32,586 bases of DNA. Origin: a virus. The notes under the pieces were generated by a model. That model saw only the letters and a program-made list of their open reading frames with translations. It had not been told where the DNA came from and did no database searches. Within the stretch, counting starts at the first letter, position 1. Each line of letters begins with the position of its first letter. The position numbers were made by a program, and so were the translations under genes. Positions 22,966 through 28,625 of the stretch are shown in pieces. The stretch is taken from positions 1 through 32,586 of IMG/VR virus record IMGVR_UViG_3300030116_004499; one strand, given 5' to 3'.

Positions 22966-23139
22966 TTATCTCCAAGTTGCTATGTTATTTAATTTAAGAA
23001 TACGATTTTTAATCAAGGCTTGATCTCTGTAAAAATCTAGCTTATGATTCATAATATTAAGGTCTGTTTTAAGTTTTGCCACCCATAACATAGGTAGGCA
23101 AAATATAAGACCTAATATAATTGAAAGTATAAACTCCAT
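22966..23139 (-). CDS. 57-residue membrane-anchored peptide
   Basis: ATG 23139 overlaps the stop of the preceding gene (TAATG) behind GAGGAGAAG. The product has an N-terminal membrane helix (FILSIILGLIFCLPMLWVA, 3-21) and a basic soluble tail (KLKTDLNIMNHKLDFYRDQ). It is a single-span protein with its tail likely in the cytoplasm. Function unknown. Confidence 0.6.
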   Translation of the reverse strand: MEFILSIILGLIFCLPMLWVAKLKTDLNIMNHKLDFYRDQALIKNRILKLNNIATWR

Positions 23140-23348
23140 TACTTCTCCTCTTTATGTTTTTTAAATCTATTATTTAAACATGGATCGCATAACCAATCAT
23201 CCTCAGTAAATAAATCATTCATCCATTTATCATCATAATCATGTACTTTATTTAAACTGCCATATAATTCATCCATGTCTTTTACCTTAAAACAATCTGT
23301 ACATTTTGCCTTATGATCTTCACATAAATAAACATCTGTTTCTAACAT
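23139..23348 (-). CDS. Small Cys-rich zinc-binding protein
   Basis: A 69-residue protein. ATG 23348 (MLETDVYLCEDHKAKC) has GAGGAGATAAT before it; a start at 23399 would lie in the -35 region of a promoter. The motifs C-x2-H-x3-C-x2-C near residues 9-19 and C-x2-C near 57-60 give five Cys and one His, enough for one zinc site. The middle is acidic and rich in Asp (HDYDDKWMNDLFTEDDWL). Probably a small protein-interaction factor; not recognised. Confidence 0.6.
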   Translation of the reverse strand: MLETDVYLCEDHKAKCTDCFKVKDMDELYGSLNKVHDYDDKWMNDLFTEDDWLCDPCLNNRFKKHKEEK

Positions 23349-23370
23349 ATTATCTCCTCTAGTTAATTTG

Positions 23371-23399
23371 AAATTATATATACTAAGTATAAAAGTCAA
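23371..23399 (-). promoter_or_regulatory. Candidate promoter before Cys-rich gene
   Basis: On the minus strand TTGACT is followed by either TATAAT (15-base spacer) or TAATTT (17-base spacer), just after the stop of the PD-(D/E)XK gene and about 23 bases before ATG 23348. The -35 is nearly consensus. It would make an internal transcription start in the early block. Confidence 0.45.
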
Positions 23400-23402
23400 C
23401 CC

Positions 23403-23966
23403 CTATTTTTCCATTCTGGATTGTATTAATTTATCCCAACCATTTTTAGGTTTTGGTGTTGGTAGGTCATACCATTTTTTTGCCCATCTGCGAGGGTTTT
23501 GGTTTTTATATTTTGATTCAATATGTTTTTCCTTAAAAGAAAATTCTCTAACATGCCTAACCCCTTTATTTTCATTGGGATAATAAATAATATGATCATA
23601 ATCATCTATAAAACCACGATCAATAGGTACGGCAATCCAATCAGCATAATTCTCAGTAATATTTACCTTTAAAGATTTTCCATAGGAAGTATTATAAGCT
23701 ATGGTATGATACTTTACTTGGATCGTTATTAAATCAATTTTCCATTTATTTTTCCACAGTTTCGGTTTAAAACAAACTAAATCAATTCCCCAAGTGTCTG
23801 CGGATTGGTTGAATACTTGATAATCATTCTCAAGTAAATGGTTTTCTACCCGATTTTCCCCTATTTTACCAATGATTGCCGTATTTAGATGTGCAATCTT
23901 AGTATCATCTTGCAATCTGGTAGATTTATAAGGGGCGTGTTTACCCCCTTGATGTTTTTTTCTCAT
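23403..23966 (-). CDS. PD-(D/E)XK nuclease-like protein
   Basis: A 187-residue protein with a PD-(D/E)XK-type core: GKIGENRVENHLLENDYQVF with Glu37 in the first helix, WGIDLVCF with Asp62, and ITIQVKYH with Gln83-x-Lys85, the usual Q/E-x-K motif. This is the arrangement of Holliday-junction resolvases, homing and restriction-type nucleases. The C-terminal third is basic with Trp and Tyr residues (NPRRWAKKWYDLPTPKPKN). It shares one base (ATAATG) with the previous gene. A resolvase or DNA-degrading role is likely, but the family cannot be split by eye. Confidence 0.65.
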   Translation of the reverse strand: MRKKHQGGKHAPYKSTRLQDDTKIAHLNTAIIGKIGENRVENHLLENDYQVFNQSADTWGIDLVCFKPKLWKNKWKIDLITIQVKYHTIAYNTSYGKSLKVNITENYADWIAVPIDRGFIDDYDHIIYYPNENKGVRHVREFSFKEKHIESKYKNQNPRRWAKKWYDLPTPKPKNGWDKLIQSRMEK

Positions 23967-24229
23967 TATATTTCGCCCTTTATAATTTGTGAAATAACCT
24001 CTAATTTATAAAGTAGCGTTTTAGCGTTGCCGGTTATACCGAAATATTTTCTAACGTCTTTTAATCTAAATTTTCTATTTGCTACACCTATAATATTTTT
24101 ATTCCAAAGTTTTAAAGCACCTTTAGTAGTTATCAAATTATAAACACCTAGTGATACCCCATTATAATTTGGCTTCGATTCAATATCTTTTAAAAATTGG
24201 CAGTCCTGATCTATTTCTATTTTTTTCAT
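23966..24229 (-). CDS. Small hypothetical protein, possible DNA-binding
   Basis: An 87-residue protein behind AGAGGAGTTAATAATAAA. The C-terminal part (RKFRLKDVRKYFGITGNAKT) has a shape that could be a helix-turn-helix. It is basic and overlaps the nuclease start by one base, so the two may work together. I cannot name the family. Confidence 0.55.
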   Translation of the reverse strand: MKKIEIDQDCQFLKDIESKPNYNGVSLGVYNLITTKGALKLWNKNIIGVANRKFRLKDVRKYFGITGNAKTLLYKLEVISQIIKGEI

Positions 24230-24240
24230 TTTATTATTAA

Positions 24241-24267
24241 CTCCTCTTATTTTACAATTTTTCTTAT
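24241..24267 (-). repeat. 27-bp direct repeat, copy 1
   Basis: CTCCTCTTATTTTACAATTT and the next seven bases are identical to 24448-24474. On the minus strand it encodes the last residues IRKIVK, the stop codon and the ribosome binding site (GAGGAG) of the next gene. Copies are 207 bases apart. Confidence 0.7.
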
Positions 24268-24441
24268 TTGATTATATGTATCTACAAAATCTTCGTGATC
24301 ATAATAATCAAGGTTTATACAATCTTTATTTTTAAACCCAATGGTGAGTGTCCATTCCTTGTATTTTTTTAATTGCTTTATATAAACAATTTGTTCTTTG
24401 TTTATTAAAACATTGCCGTTTGGTGTTTTTATTTCTATCAT
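24247..24441 (-). CDS. Small hypothetical protein (paralogue-like end with upstream gene)
   Basis: A 64-residue protein behind AGAGGAGTAAATA. It is beta-rich (MIEIKTPNGNVLINKEQIVY, EWTLTIGFKNKDCINLDYYD) and ends NQIRKIVK, matching the HQIRKIVK end of the upstream 54-residue gene at both protein and DNA level. It is probably a small SH3-like or ligand-binding domain. Function unknown. Confidence 0.6.
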   Translation of the reverse strand: MIEIKTPNGNVLINKEQIVYIKQLKKYKEWTLTIGFKNKDCINLDYYDHEDFVDTYNQIRKIVK

Positions 24442-24447
24442 TATTTA

Positions 24448-24474
24448 CTCCTCTTATTTTACAATTTTTCTTAT
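24448..24474 (-). repeat. 27-bp direct repeat, copy 2
   Basis: Identical in 27 bases to 24241-24267. It spans the last codons and stop of the 54-residue gene and the ribosome binding site of the 64-residue gene. The match beyond it falls off after one mismatch. Confidence 0.7.
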
Positions 24475-24618
24475 CTGATGTAAATAAAACCAAAGATTTT
24501 TAGAATAAGCAATTTCAACTTTTTTTTCTTCATCATAATCAAAACCTTCAATTATTACAATTTCATAATTTAAATCATGGTTTAATTCTACCTGATCACC
24601 TATTTTATATTTATTCAT
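24454..24618 (-). CDS. 54-residue SH3-like small protein
   Basis: ATG 24618 shares bases with the preceding stop (TAATGA), and the frame ends at 24454. The product opens NKYKIGDQVELNHDLNYEIV and has an acidic turn and a Trp-Phe-Tyr strand (NLWFYLHQIRKIVK). The strand-turn pattern recalls KOW/SH3-type small folds, which is an inference. It shares its last residues and downstream DNA with the next gene, suggesting a duplicated end. Confidence 0.55.
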   Translation of the reverse strand: MNKYKIGDQVELNHDLNYEIVIIEGFDYDEEKKVEIAYSKNLWFYLHQIRKIVK

Positions 24619-24707
24619 TATTTACCCCCAAATATTTTTAAACCTATATATCGGAATAATAAAAACATTAAAGCCATATATAATAATTCTATGATAGTAA
24701 TTAACAT
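24618..24707 (-). CDS. 29-residue membrane peptide
   Basis: ATG 24707 follows GGGGGTAAA, and the frame ends TAA 24618-24620, overlapping the next start. The whole peptide is a single hydrophobic helix (MLITIIELLYMALMFLLFRY) with a basic end (IGLKIFGGK). Coupling on the 3' side supports it. Function unknown. Confidence 0.5.
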   Translation of the reverse strand: MLITIIELLYMALMFLLFRYIGLKIFGGK

Positions 24708-24708
24708 T

Positions 24709-24924
24709 TTACCCCCTTCTACCAATGTTTTTAATTGAAGAAACCTCTAGTGTGATGTCCTCTATTTTTCCAATTTCATCCCCGCTTATTTTATGTCCAA
24801 ATAGATCATGCAATATATATTTAAATTCAATTCCATTTTTTCTTTCAAAGTCTGATTTATATAAAGTTATTTCCTCTTTATAAAAACCCTCTTTTAATTC
24901 CTTTGCTCTTTTTTTACTTAACAT
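24709..24924 (-). CDS. Small hypothetical protein
   Basis: A 71-residue protein with start 24924 behind AAAGGGGGTTTAAA. It is Lys/Glu-rich (SKKRAKELKEGFYKEEITLY) with a C-terminal strand segment (EIGKIEDITLEVSSIKNIG). It follows the papain-like gene by 12 bases and palindrome E is 41 bases upstream. Not recognised. Confidence 0.6.
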   Translation of the reverse strand: MLSKKRAKELKEGFYKEEITLYKSDFERKNGIEFKYILHDLFGHKISGDEIGKIEDITLEVSSIKNIGRRG

Positions 24925-24936
24925 TTTAAACCCCCT

Positions 24937-25446
24937 TTAAAATTTTGAAAAATCAAATTTATAAAAGTTATGTTCCTTAACTTTTTTATTTGATTCAACT
25001 TTGATTATTTCTGTTATTGGTATTTTCTTATCGGCTGTCCAATCATGGACTACATTATTTTTAACGGCTAGGACATGGTTTTTAACCCCTAATAAATAAT
25101 CACCCTTTGGCAAATAGTTATCGAAATTATTTACTGTTAATGCGGTTCTTGAATTAACAAAACACAAGGCTTCATTTTCTCTATTTTGCCAACTCCATGT
25201 ATTTTTGATAAGGTATTTTGTTAGCTCATAGGTGCATAGCTTAAAGCCGTATTTTTCAGCTAAATTCCGCATTAAATTCTTGTAGGTGTACCAACCTAAG
25301 CCTTTACCATTTTTCCGCCCATTTTGGGCAAAATACGAATGAATTTTGTTATAGTCTTTATTGAATATTATACTAGCACTGATCACAGTGCAACAGTTAT
25401 TATCATTCTCAAAAGCTATCTTTTTAATATCTTTGTAGTTTTGCAT
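24937..25446 (-). CDS. Papain-like cysteine hydrolase
   Basis: A 169-residue protein with a candidate catalytic triad: Cys18/19 in NNCCTVISASI at the start of a helix, His124 in LGVKNHVLAV on a strand, and Asp135 in VVHDW. Between them are a GLGWYTYKNLMRNLAEK helix and GDYLLGVKNHV strand, the usual papain/C39-like layout. Such phage proteins may act as deubiquitinase-like, protease or transglutaminase-like enzymes against host targets. Its leader (25447-25519) has a strong hairpin and possible pseudoknot on the ribosome binding site. Palindrome E lies in its last codons. Confidence 0.6.
   Translation of the reverse strand: MQNYKDIKKIAFENDNNCCTVISASIIFNKDYNKIHSYFAQNGRKNGKGLGWYTYKNLMRNLAEKYGFKLCTYELTKYLIKNTWSWQNRENEALCFVNSRTALTVNNFDNYLPKGDYLLGVKNHVLAVKNNVVHDWTADKKIPITEIIKVESNKKVKEHNFYKFDFSKF
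24966..24982 (-). promoter_or_regulatory. 17-bp palindrome, site E (imperfect)
   Basis: On the transcribed strand it reads AGTTAAG-GAA-CATAACT, one mismatch from the palindrome consensus. It lies in the last codons of the papain-like gene (VKEHN) and 41 bases before ATG 24924. Confidence 0.4.
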
Positions 25447-25519
25447 TTATTCCCCTCATTGATACCTAGACCTTTCGGTTTCGGGGGGATCAATGAAAAT
25501 CCCCCCTCTTCAGTAGGAT
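25447..25519 (-). promoter_or_regulatory. Structured leader of the papain-like gene (hairpin plus possible pseudoknot)
   Basis: The minus-strand RNA contains GGGGGGAU (25506-25499) and AUCCCCCC (25490-25483) around an 8-base loop, in a region otherwise AT-rich. UCAUUGAU in the loop and 3' arm is complementary to AUCAAUGA (25463-25456), which overlaps the ribosome binding site GAGGGG (25457-25452), five bases before ATG 25446. Alternative pairings would hide or free the site. No U-run follows the hairpin. Confidence 0.5.
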
Positions 25520-26137
25520 TTATAAGCCGTTTTTTTCTATGCTTTCAATCACAGCTTTTAGAGATTCAAAATCATACATCTCTAAATTTTTTGAATCTGC
25601 TTTTGTACCATTAAATAAACCCTCTCTTTTTTCTGATCTCATCCATTTTAATAATCTTTCTTCTAGTCTGTCGGCTTTCTGTTCTTTGTGCATTCTCACA
25701 AGTCTATATTTTCCGAGATCAGACTCATTAAAATTATCAACATATTTCCCATCTACATTTTCAATCATTGGCTTATTTACTTTTTTTAGAGTTGCTGTCA
25801 TTACCTTATGGTTATCCTCTAAAATTGCCAACTGTGTTGGCTTTTCTTTTACTAGGGTTTGAATCTGAGTCTTTACAAACCTCTTTAACTGTTTTCTAAC
25901 TTCTAATAATTCCTGAAGTTTTTCACCTTTGATTTTATCATCTTTTGTACTGTCCATGATATTGTCAAATTTTTTTGTTAATTGGGTTTCGTTGTTTTCG
26001 TCCGCGTGGTGTAAGTCTCTAGTTATTACATCTGTTACCGATTTACTCTTTTCAACCAAAATTAAACCATCATTTAAAACCTGATCAATTTCTTTTTTGG
26101 TTGGTTTTTTCATTGTTACTTTGGTGTTACTTTTCAT
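25520..26137 (-). CDS. Charged helical hypothetical protein
   Basis: A 205-residue protein with start 26137 behind AGGAGAAATAAAACC. It is nearly all helix and very charged: a Lys/Asp-rich N-terminus, a long helix (KLQELLEVRKQLKRFVKTQI), and DRLEERLLKWMRSEKREG near the C-terminus. No catalytic motif is seen. It is the second gene of the early operon, so an early host-takeover or DNA-binding role is possible. Confidence 0.6.
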   Translation of the reverse strand: MKSNTKVTMKKPTKKEIDQVLNDGLILVEKSKSVTDVITRDLHHADENNETQLTKKFDNIMDSTKDDKIKGEKLQELLEVRKQLKRFVKTQIQTLVKEKPTQLAILEDNHKVMTATLKKVNKPMIENVDGKYVDNFNESDLGKYRLVRMHKEQKADRLEERLLKWMRSEKREGLFNGTKADSKNLEMYDFESLKAVIESIEKNGL

Positions 26138-26154
26138 GGTTTTATTTCTCCTCT

Positions 26155-26481
26155 TTATCTATTTAATATTAATGTATTTGAGGTAAATTCTTTCACCTCG
26201 CCTTTGAACTCAGCAAACCAAACCCAATTCTTCTGGAATACTCTAAAGCCTAAATTGAATTGGTCGGCTGTTTGGTTCATTCTCTTTTTTGTGGTTGGTG
26301 TTTCCCAGCCACCTGTGTTTAATACTATTTTTTCAGAATCAAATCCTACTACTGTTGTATTATGAAACACAACTCTAGTGAAGTTATCACTATCTGTAAA
26401 AACAGTTGTTTTATGTGATCCAATCATTTTTTGTTTCTCCTCATGGCTAACGCCATTGTTATATGAATTAATATTTAACAT
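26155..26481 (-). CDS. First early gene, conserved-looking phage protein
   Basis: A 108-residue protein, beta-rich in its second half. The motif GGWETPTTKKRMNQ (57-70) and LGFRVFQKNWVWFAEFKG (75-92) recur in small cyanophage and marine phage proteins that I recall only as hypothetical. It is the first gene after the leftward promoter, and the predicted transcript would start at or next to its ATG. No ribosome binding site is present, and an inverted repeat covers the base right before the start. Function unknown. Confidence 0.65.
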   Translation of the reverse strand: MLNINSYNNGVSHEEKQKMIGSHKTTVFTDSDNFTRVVFHNTTVVGFDSEKIVLNTGGWETPTTKKRMNQTADQFNLGFRVFQKNWVWFAEFKGEVKEFTSNTLILNR

Positions 26482-26498
26482 GGTGTAAATCTTACACC
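26482..26498 (-). promoter_or_regulatory. Operator-like palindrome on the early promoter
   Basis: GGTGTAA-ATC-TTACACC is a perfect 7-bp inverted repeat with a 3-base centre. It overlaps the -10 hexamer of the leftward promoter and abuts the start codon. It is distinct from the GTTAAG family but has the same size and centre, as expected of a second regulator's operator. Confidence 0.55.
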
Positions 26499-26516
26499 CT
26501 TTAGACTAATAATCAA
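26489..26516 (-). promoter_or_regulatory. Leftward early promoter
   Basis: On the minus strand TTGATT (26516-26511) and TAAGAT (26494-26489) are 16 bases apart. The start of transcription would fall at about 26481-26483, at the start codon, giving a leaderless message. Operator-like palindromes cover the -10 and lie upstream of the -35. Confidence 0.5.
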
Positions 26517-26520
26517 GTAA

Positions 26521-26543
26521 AAAAGTTAAGTTTCTTAACTTTT
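26521..26543 (-). promoter_or_regulatory. 17-bp palindrome, site F (extended arms)
   Basis: AAAAGTTAAG-TTT-CTTAACTTTT has perfect 10-bp arms. It lies 40-62 bases upstream of the first early gene, next to the -35 box, as an activator or repressor site would. It is the longest of the six copies. Confidence 0.6.
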
Positions 26544-26945
26544 ATTTACTCCTATATATATGAAAGAGAAAAAAACTCTAGTTTTTTTATTGAATTGATG
26601 CCAATTAATTCAATAGTCTATGTAATTATTTAGAATGCTGTTTTTTGGGGTTATTTAGTGCCTTAAATCAATTATTTTAAGTATTCATACATTTACATTA
26701 AAAAATCTTTTTATGGCTTTCTAGGGTACGTTTAAGGCTTTTACTCTCAGATAAACGCTCAAAAAGTGCGACCTAAATCCTCATACAACTAATCAAGGAC
26801 ATATACAAGTAAAACCTTTATAGGATAGTAATATTTAATTAGAGTGATTTGGCATAATGCAAGTTATTTCTTTTGTGATTGGATTTTAATTTACATACGC
26901 CCATCCACCGCACAAAAGCAAGTACAAAATAAAATTATTTTAATT
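26544..26945. other. Gene-free AT-rich spacer
   Basis: No credible ORF is seen in either direction. It holds AAAAAAACT-CT-AGTTTTTTT (26569-26588), an 8-bp inverted repeat ATTGAATT/AATTCAAT (26589-26614), and one inverted copy of the iteron element (CGCTCA at 26756-26761). These are weak or A/T-only structures and I do not call a terminator. Confidence 0.5.
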
Positions 26946-27026
26946 TGAGCGATATGAGCGTTTAATATATTATATATATGAGCGTTTTGAGCGTTAGAGG
27001 TGTAGGGCGGATGAGCGTTATGAGCG
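26946..27026 (+). repeat. Phased iteron array (3 pairs of TGAGCG)
   Basis: TGAGCG occurs at 26946, 26955, 26979, 26988, 27012 and 27021. Within each pair the spacing is 9 bases; pair-to-pair spacing is exactly 33 bases (26946, 26979, 27012). Only the first 15-17 bases of each 33-base unit are conserved, and an A/T-only stretch separates the first two pairs. It is a candidate small-terminase packaging site (pac/cos) or replication origin, lying 129 bases before the small terminase gene. Confidence 0.7.
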
Positions 27027-27117
27027 GTTGCGTTATTCCGTGTTCCCCATAAAATAAATAAAAACAAAGTCCTACAGGCTGTTCCGTAAAAAAAGTCAAA
27101 AGAAAGTCCATAAATCC

Positions 27118-27146
27118 TTGCACTAAAGTAATAAAGTCCGTATAAT
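27118..27146 (+). promoter_or_regulatory. Promoter of the small terminase gene
   Basis: TTGCAC (27118-27123) and a perfect TATAAT (27141-27146) are 17 bases apart. The start would fall at about 27152-27154, leaving no room for a ribosome binding site before ATG 27155, so the message is probably leaderless. Confidence 0.65.
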
Positions 27147-27154
27147 ATACCATA

Positions 27155-27793
27155 ATGAGTGTTGTCCTACCAGATAAATTAAAGCCGGCTATGGGTATTG
27201 CCATAGATATGTTAGTTACTGATCCAGAGGCTAAAATGAAGGATGTAGCTGAGAAATCAGGTGTTAATGTTTCTACTTTGCGGAGATGGATGAAAGATCC
27301 TGAGTTTGTAGAGGTGTTCTATCAGAAGTATATGGTTACTTTTGGTTCTAGGTTGCCAACTGTGCTTAATAGTATGGTTCGTGAGGCTGAAGCTGGTAAT
27401 GTGCAGGCTGGTAGGTTGGTTTTGGAACATTCAGGTAAACTTATCAAGCGAGTTGAGGTAAACAATCATCAAAGTCCTTTTGAGAAATTTCTTAATTCAC
27501 AAGCATCAGACATGGAAGAGGTTGAGGTTTTAGAAGCTGACTATGAAGATATTGAGGTTTTGCCCCAGCGACCTATTGTGCCAGAAAAACCCCCTACTAA
27601 AAAAGAGTTATCTACTCAACAAAAGAAAGCAGACAGAAAGAATGAAAAGCGTAGAAAGGCTAGGCGTTGGAGACAGAGAGCTGAAGCCGTAGGTGTTGCA
27701 AGACCAAATAAAGGCAGGCAAACCCCAGCACAAAGAAAAGCTTGGCAGGAACAAATAATAAAAAGAGAAAAAGCACTCAATATTGCTTCTTAA
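27155..27793 (+). CDS. terS: Terminase small subunit
   Basis: A 212-residue protein. The N-terminal domain has a helix-turn-helix (AKMKDVAEKSGVNVSTLRRW, about 26-45) of the small-terminase type, used to recognise packaging sites. Then comes a coiled helical segment and EAGNVQAGRLVLEHSGKLIK, an oligomerisation region. The C-terminal third is acidic then extremely basic (KADRKNEKRRKARRWRQRAE), typical for contact with the large subunit or DNA. The large subunit is on the opposite strand at 29903. The promoter directly upstream and the iteron array fit a pac site next to its gene. HTH family choice is by motif. Confidence 0.75.
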   Translation: MSVVLPDKLKPAMGIAIDMLVTDPEAKMKDVAEKSGVNVSTLRRWMKDPEFVEVFYQKYMVTFGSRLPTVLNSMVREAEAGNVQAGRLVLEHSGKLIKRVEVNNHQSPFEKFLNSQASDMEEVEVLEADYEDIEVLPQRPIVPEKPPTKKELSTQQKKADRKNEKRRKARRWRQRAEAVGVARPNKGRQTPAQRKAWQEQIIKREKALNIAS

Positions 27794-27917
27794 AAATTTT
27801 AACATCGTATGATTTACATTCAGGGCATTCCTGATCTTTATCAACTGTGACAGCTAATACTTCCCACACCCAATAACAATTCATACATATACAGTTTACA
27901 AGTGTAAACTTTTTCAA
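27777..27917 (-). CDS. 46-residue zinc-ribbon peptide (TTG start)
   Basis: This frame starts at TTG 27917, just after the stop of the gene at 27919, and ends TGA 27777, overlapping the small terminase end on the other strand. The peptide has C-I-C-x2-C and, 18 residues later, CPEC, a zinc-ribbon pattern (CICMNCYWVWE, then QECPECKSYDV). No ATG is in frame upstream, so TTG or the internal ATG must be used. It is the last gene of the large-terminase operon. Short length leaves doubt. Confidence 0.45.
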   Translation of the reverse strand: MKKFTLVNCICMNCYWVWEVLAVTVDKDQECPECKSYDVKIFKKQY

Positions 27918-27918
27918 A

Positions 27919-28173
27919 TTATGCTTTTCCCCATTGTTCTAGCTCTGCTGAATATTTTATCAACTCTTCCCATAATTCTTTGCTAAATGGAATATTAAAA
28001 TTAACAATAGGACTATCTGAGGAATTTTTGGCTAAAAATCCCAATAAATCATTATTCATTAGAGATAACTCTTGTAATCCCTCTAATTTTTTATTTAATT
28101 TTTCTATTGAGGACTCTTGAGCAGATAAACATTCAAGCAATAAGCGTAATAAATGATCTTCTATTCTATTCAT
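27919..28173 (-). CDS. Helical hypothetical protein
   Basis: An 84-residue, mostly helical protein (EDHLLRLLLECLSAQESSIE, KLNKKLEGLQELSLMNNDLL). It starts at ATG 28173, where the inverted repeat CATACTC/GAGTATG (28171-28195) covers the start codon. No ribosome binding site is clear. It follows the gp10-like gene and may be a head or packaging accessory. Unrecognised. Confidence 0.55.
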   Translation of the reverse strand: MNRIEDHLLRLLLECLSAQESSIEKLNKKLEGLQELSLMNNDLLGFLAKNSSDSPIVNFNIPFSKELWEELIKYSAELEQWGKA

Positions 28174-28214
28174 ACTCTAATATAACTTGAGTATGTTCTT
28201 TAATACAATGTTTA

Positions 28215-28625
28215 TTATTTTTTTAGTGCTTTATTTATGTCTTGAATAAGTTTTTTACTCATTTTATCTACTTCTTTTATATCAGTAATACTTAGTCCAG
28301 AGATAAAAGGTCTAGCAACAGTAGTTGGAACTTTGCCATCATTGTGATATTTACCATATTTTAGCAAAGACAACTTATTACCCTCTGCTTTTATACTGTC
28401 ATACATTTTACCAGATGCTTTTAGCGGTGGAGATGCAGGAAAACCCTCTCTCTTTCTCCATTTTTTAGTAGATTCTTTTAATGGAGCAAGCCTCCCACTG
28501 TCTATATTAGCTTTTGATATTTTTTCTGAATTTAAAGCTACTTTCTCTACAAAATTATTAGATATTTTTTCTATTTGACTTGCCAGTTTACTAAAGCTAA
28601 AGTTTGTTGTTATTTTTATATCCAT
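28215..28625 (-). CDS. HK97 gp10-like / virion morphogenesis protein
   Basis: A 136-residue protein next to the portal gene. The N-terminus is helical (FSKLASQIEKISNNFVEKVA), followed by a middle segment typical of gp10/Mu gpG-type neck proteins (LAPLKESTKKWRKREGFP, PPLKASGKMYDSIKAEG) and a C-terminal TVARPFISGLSITDIKEVDK, the RPF-x-G-L end common in that family. It likely joins head and tail, sitting beneath the portal. It lies directly after the portal stop without overlap. Assignment by motif order. Confidence 0.65.
   Translation of the reverse strand: MDIKITTNFSFSKLASQIEKISNNFVEKVALNSEKISKANIDSGRLAPLKESTKKWRKREGFPASPPLKASGKMYDSIKAEGNKLSLLKYGKYHNDGKVPTTVARPFISGLSITDIKEVDKMSKKLIQDINKALKK

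Noticed and set aside
26569-26588. AAAAAAACT/AGTTTTTTT inverted repeat as a terminator
   Set aside because: Two-base centre and A-T pairs only; it would not form a stable hairpin, and no gene ends next to it.
26946-27026. CRISPR array
   Set aside because: The conserved element is a 15-17 bp pair only, there are three units, and the spacers are short and unequal in character; it fits iterons, not CRISPR repeats.
26962-27204. Minus-strand 80-codon frame over the iteron and promoter region
   Set aside because: It overlaps the terS start and the iteron array, has no ribosome binding site, and its hydrophobic, Thr/Leu/Ile-rich product looks like antisense reading of AT-rich control DNA.
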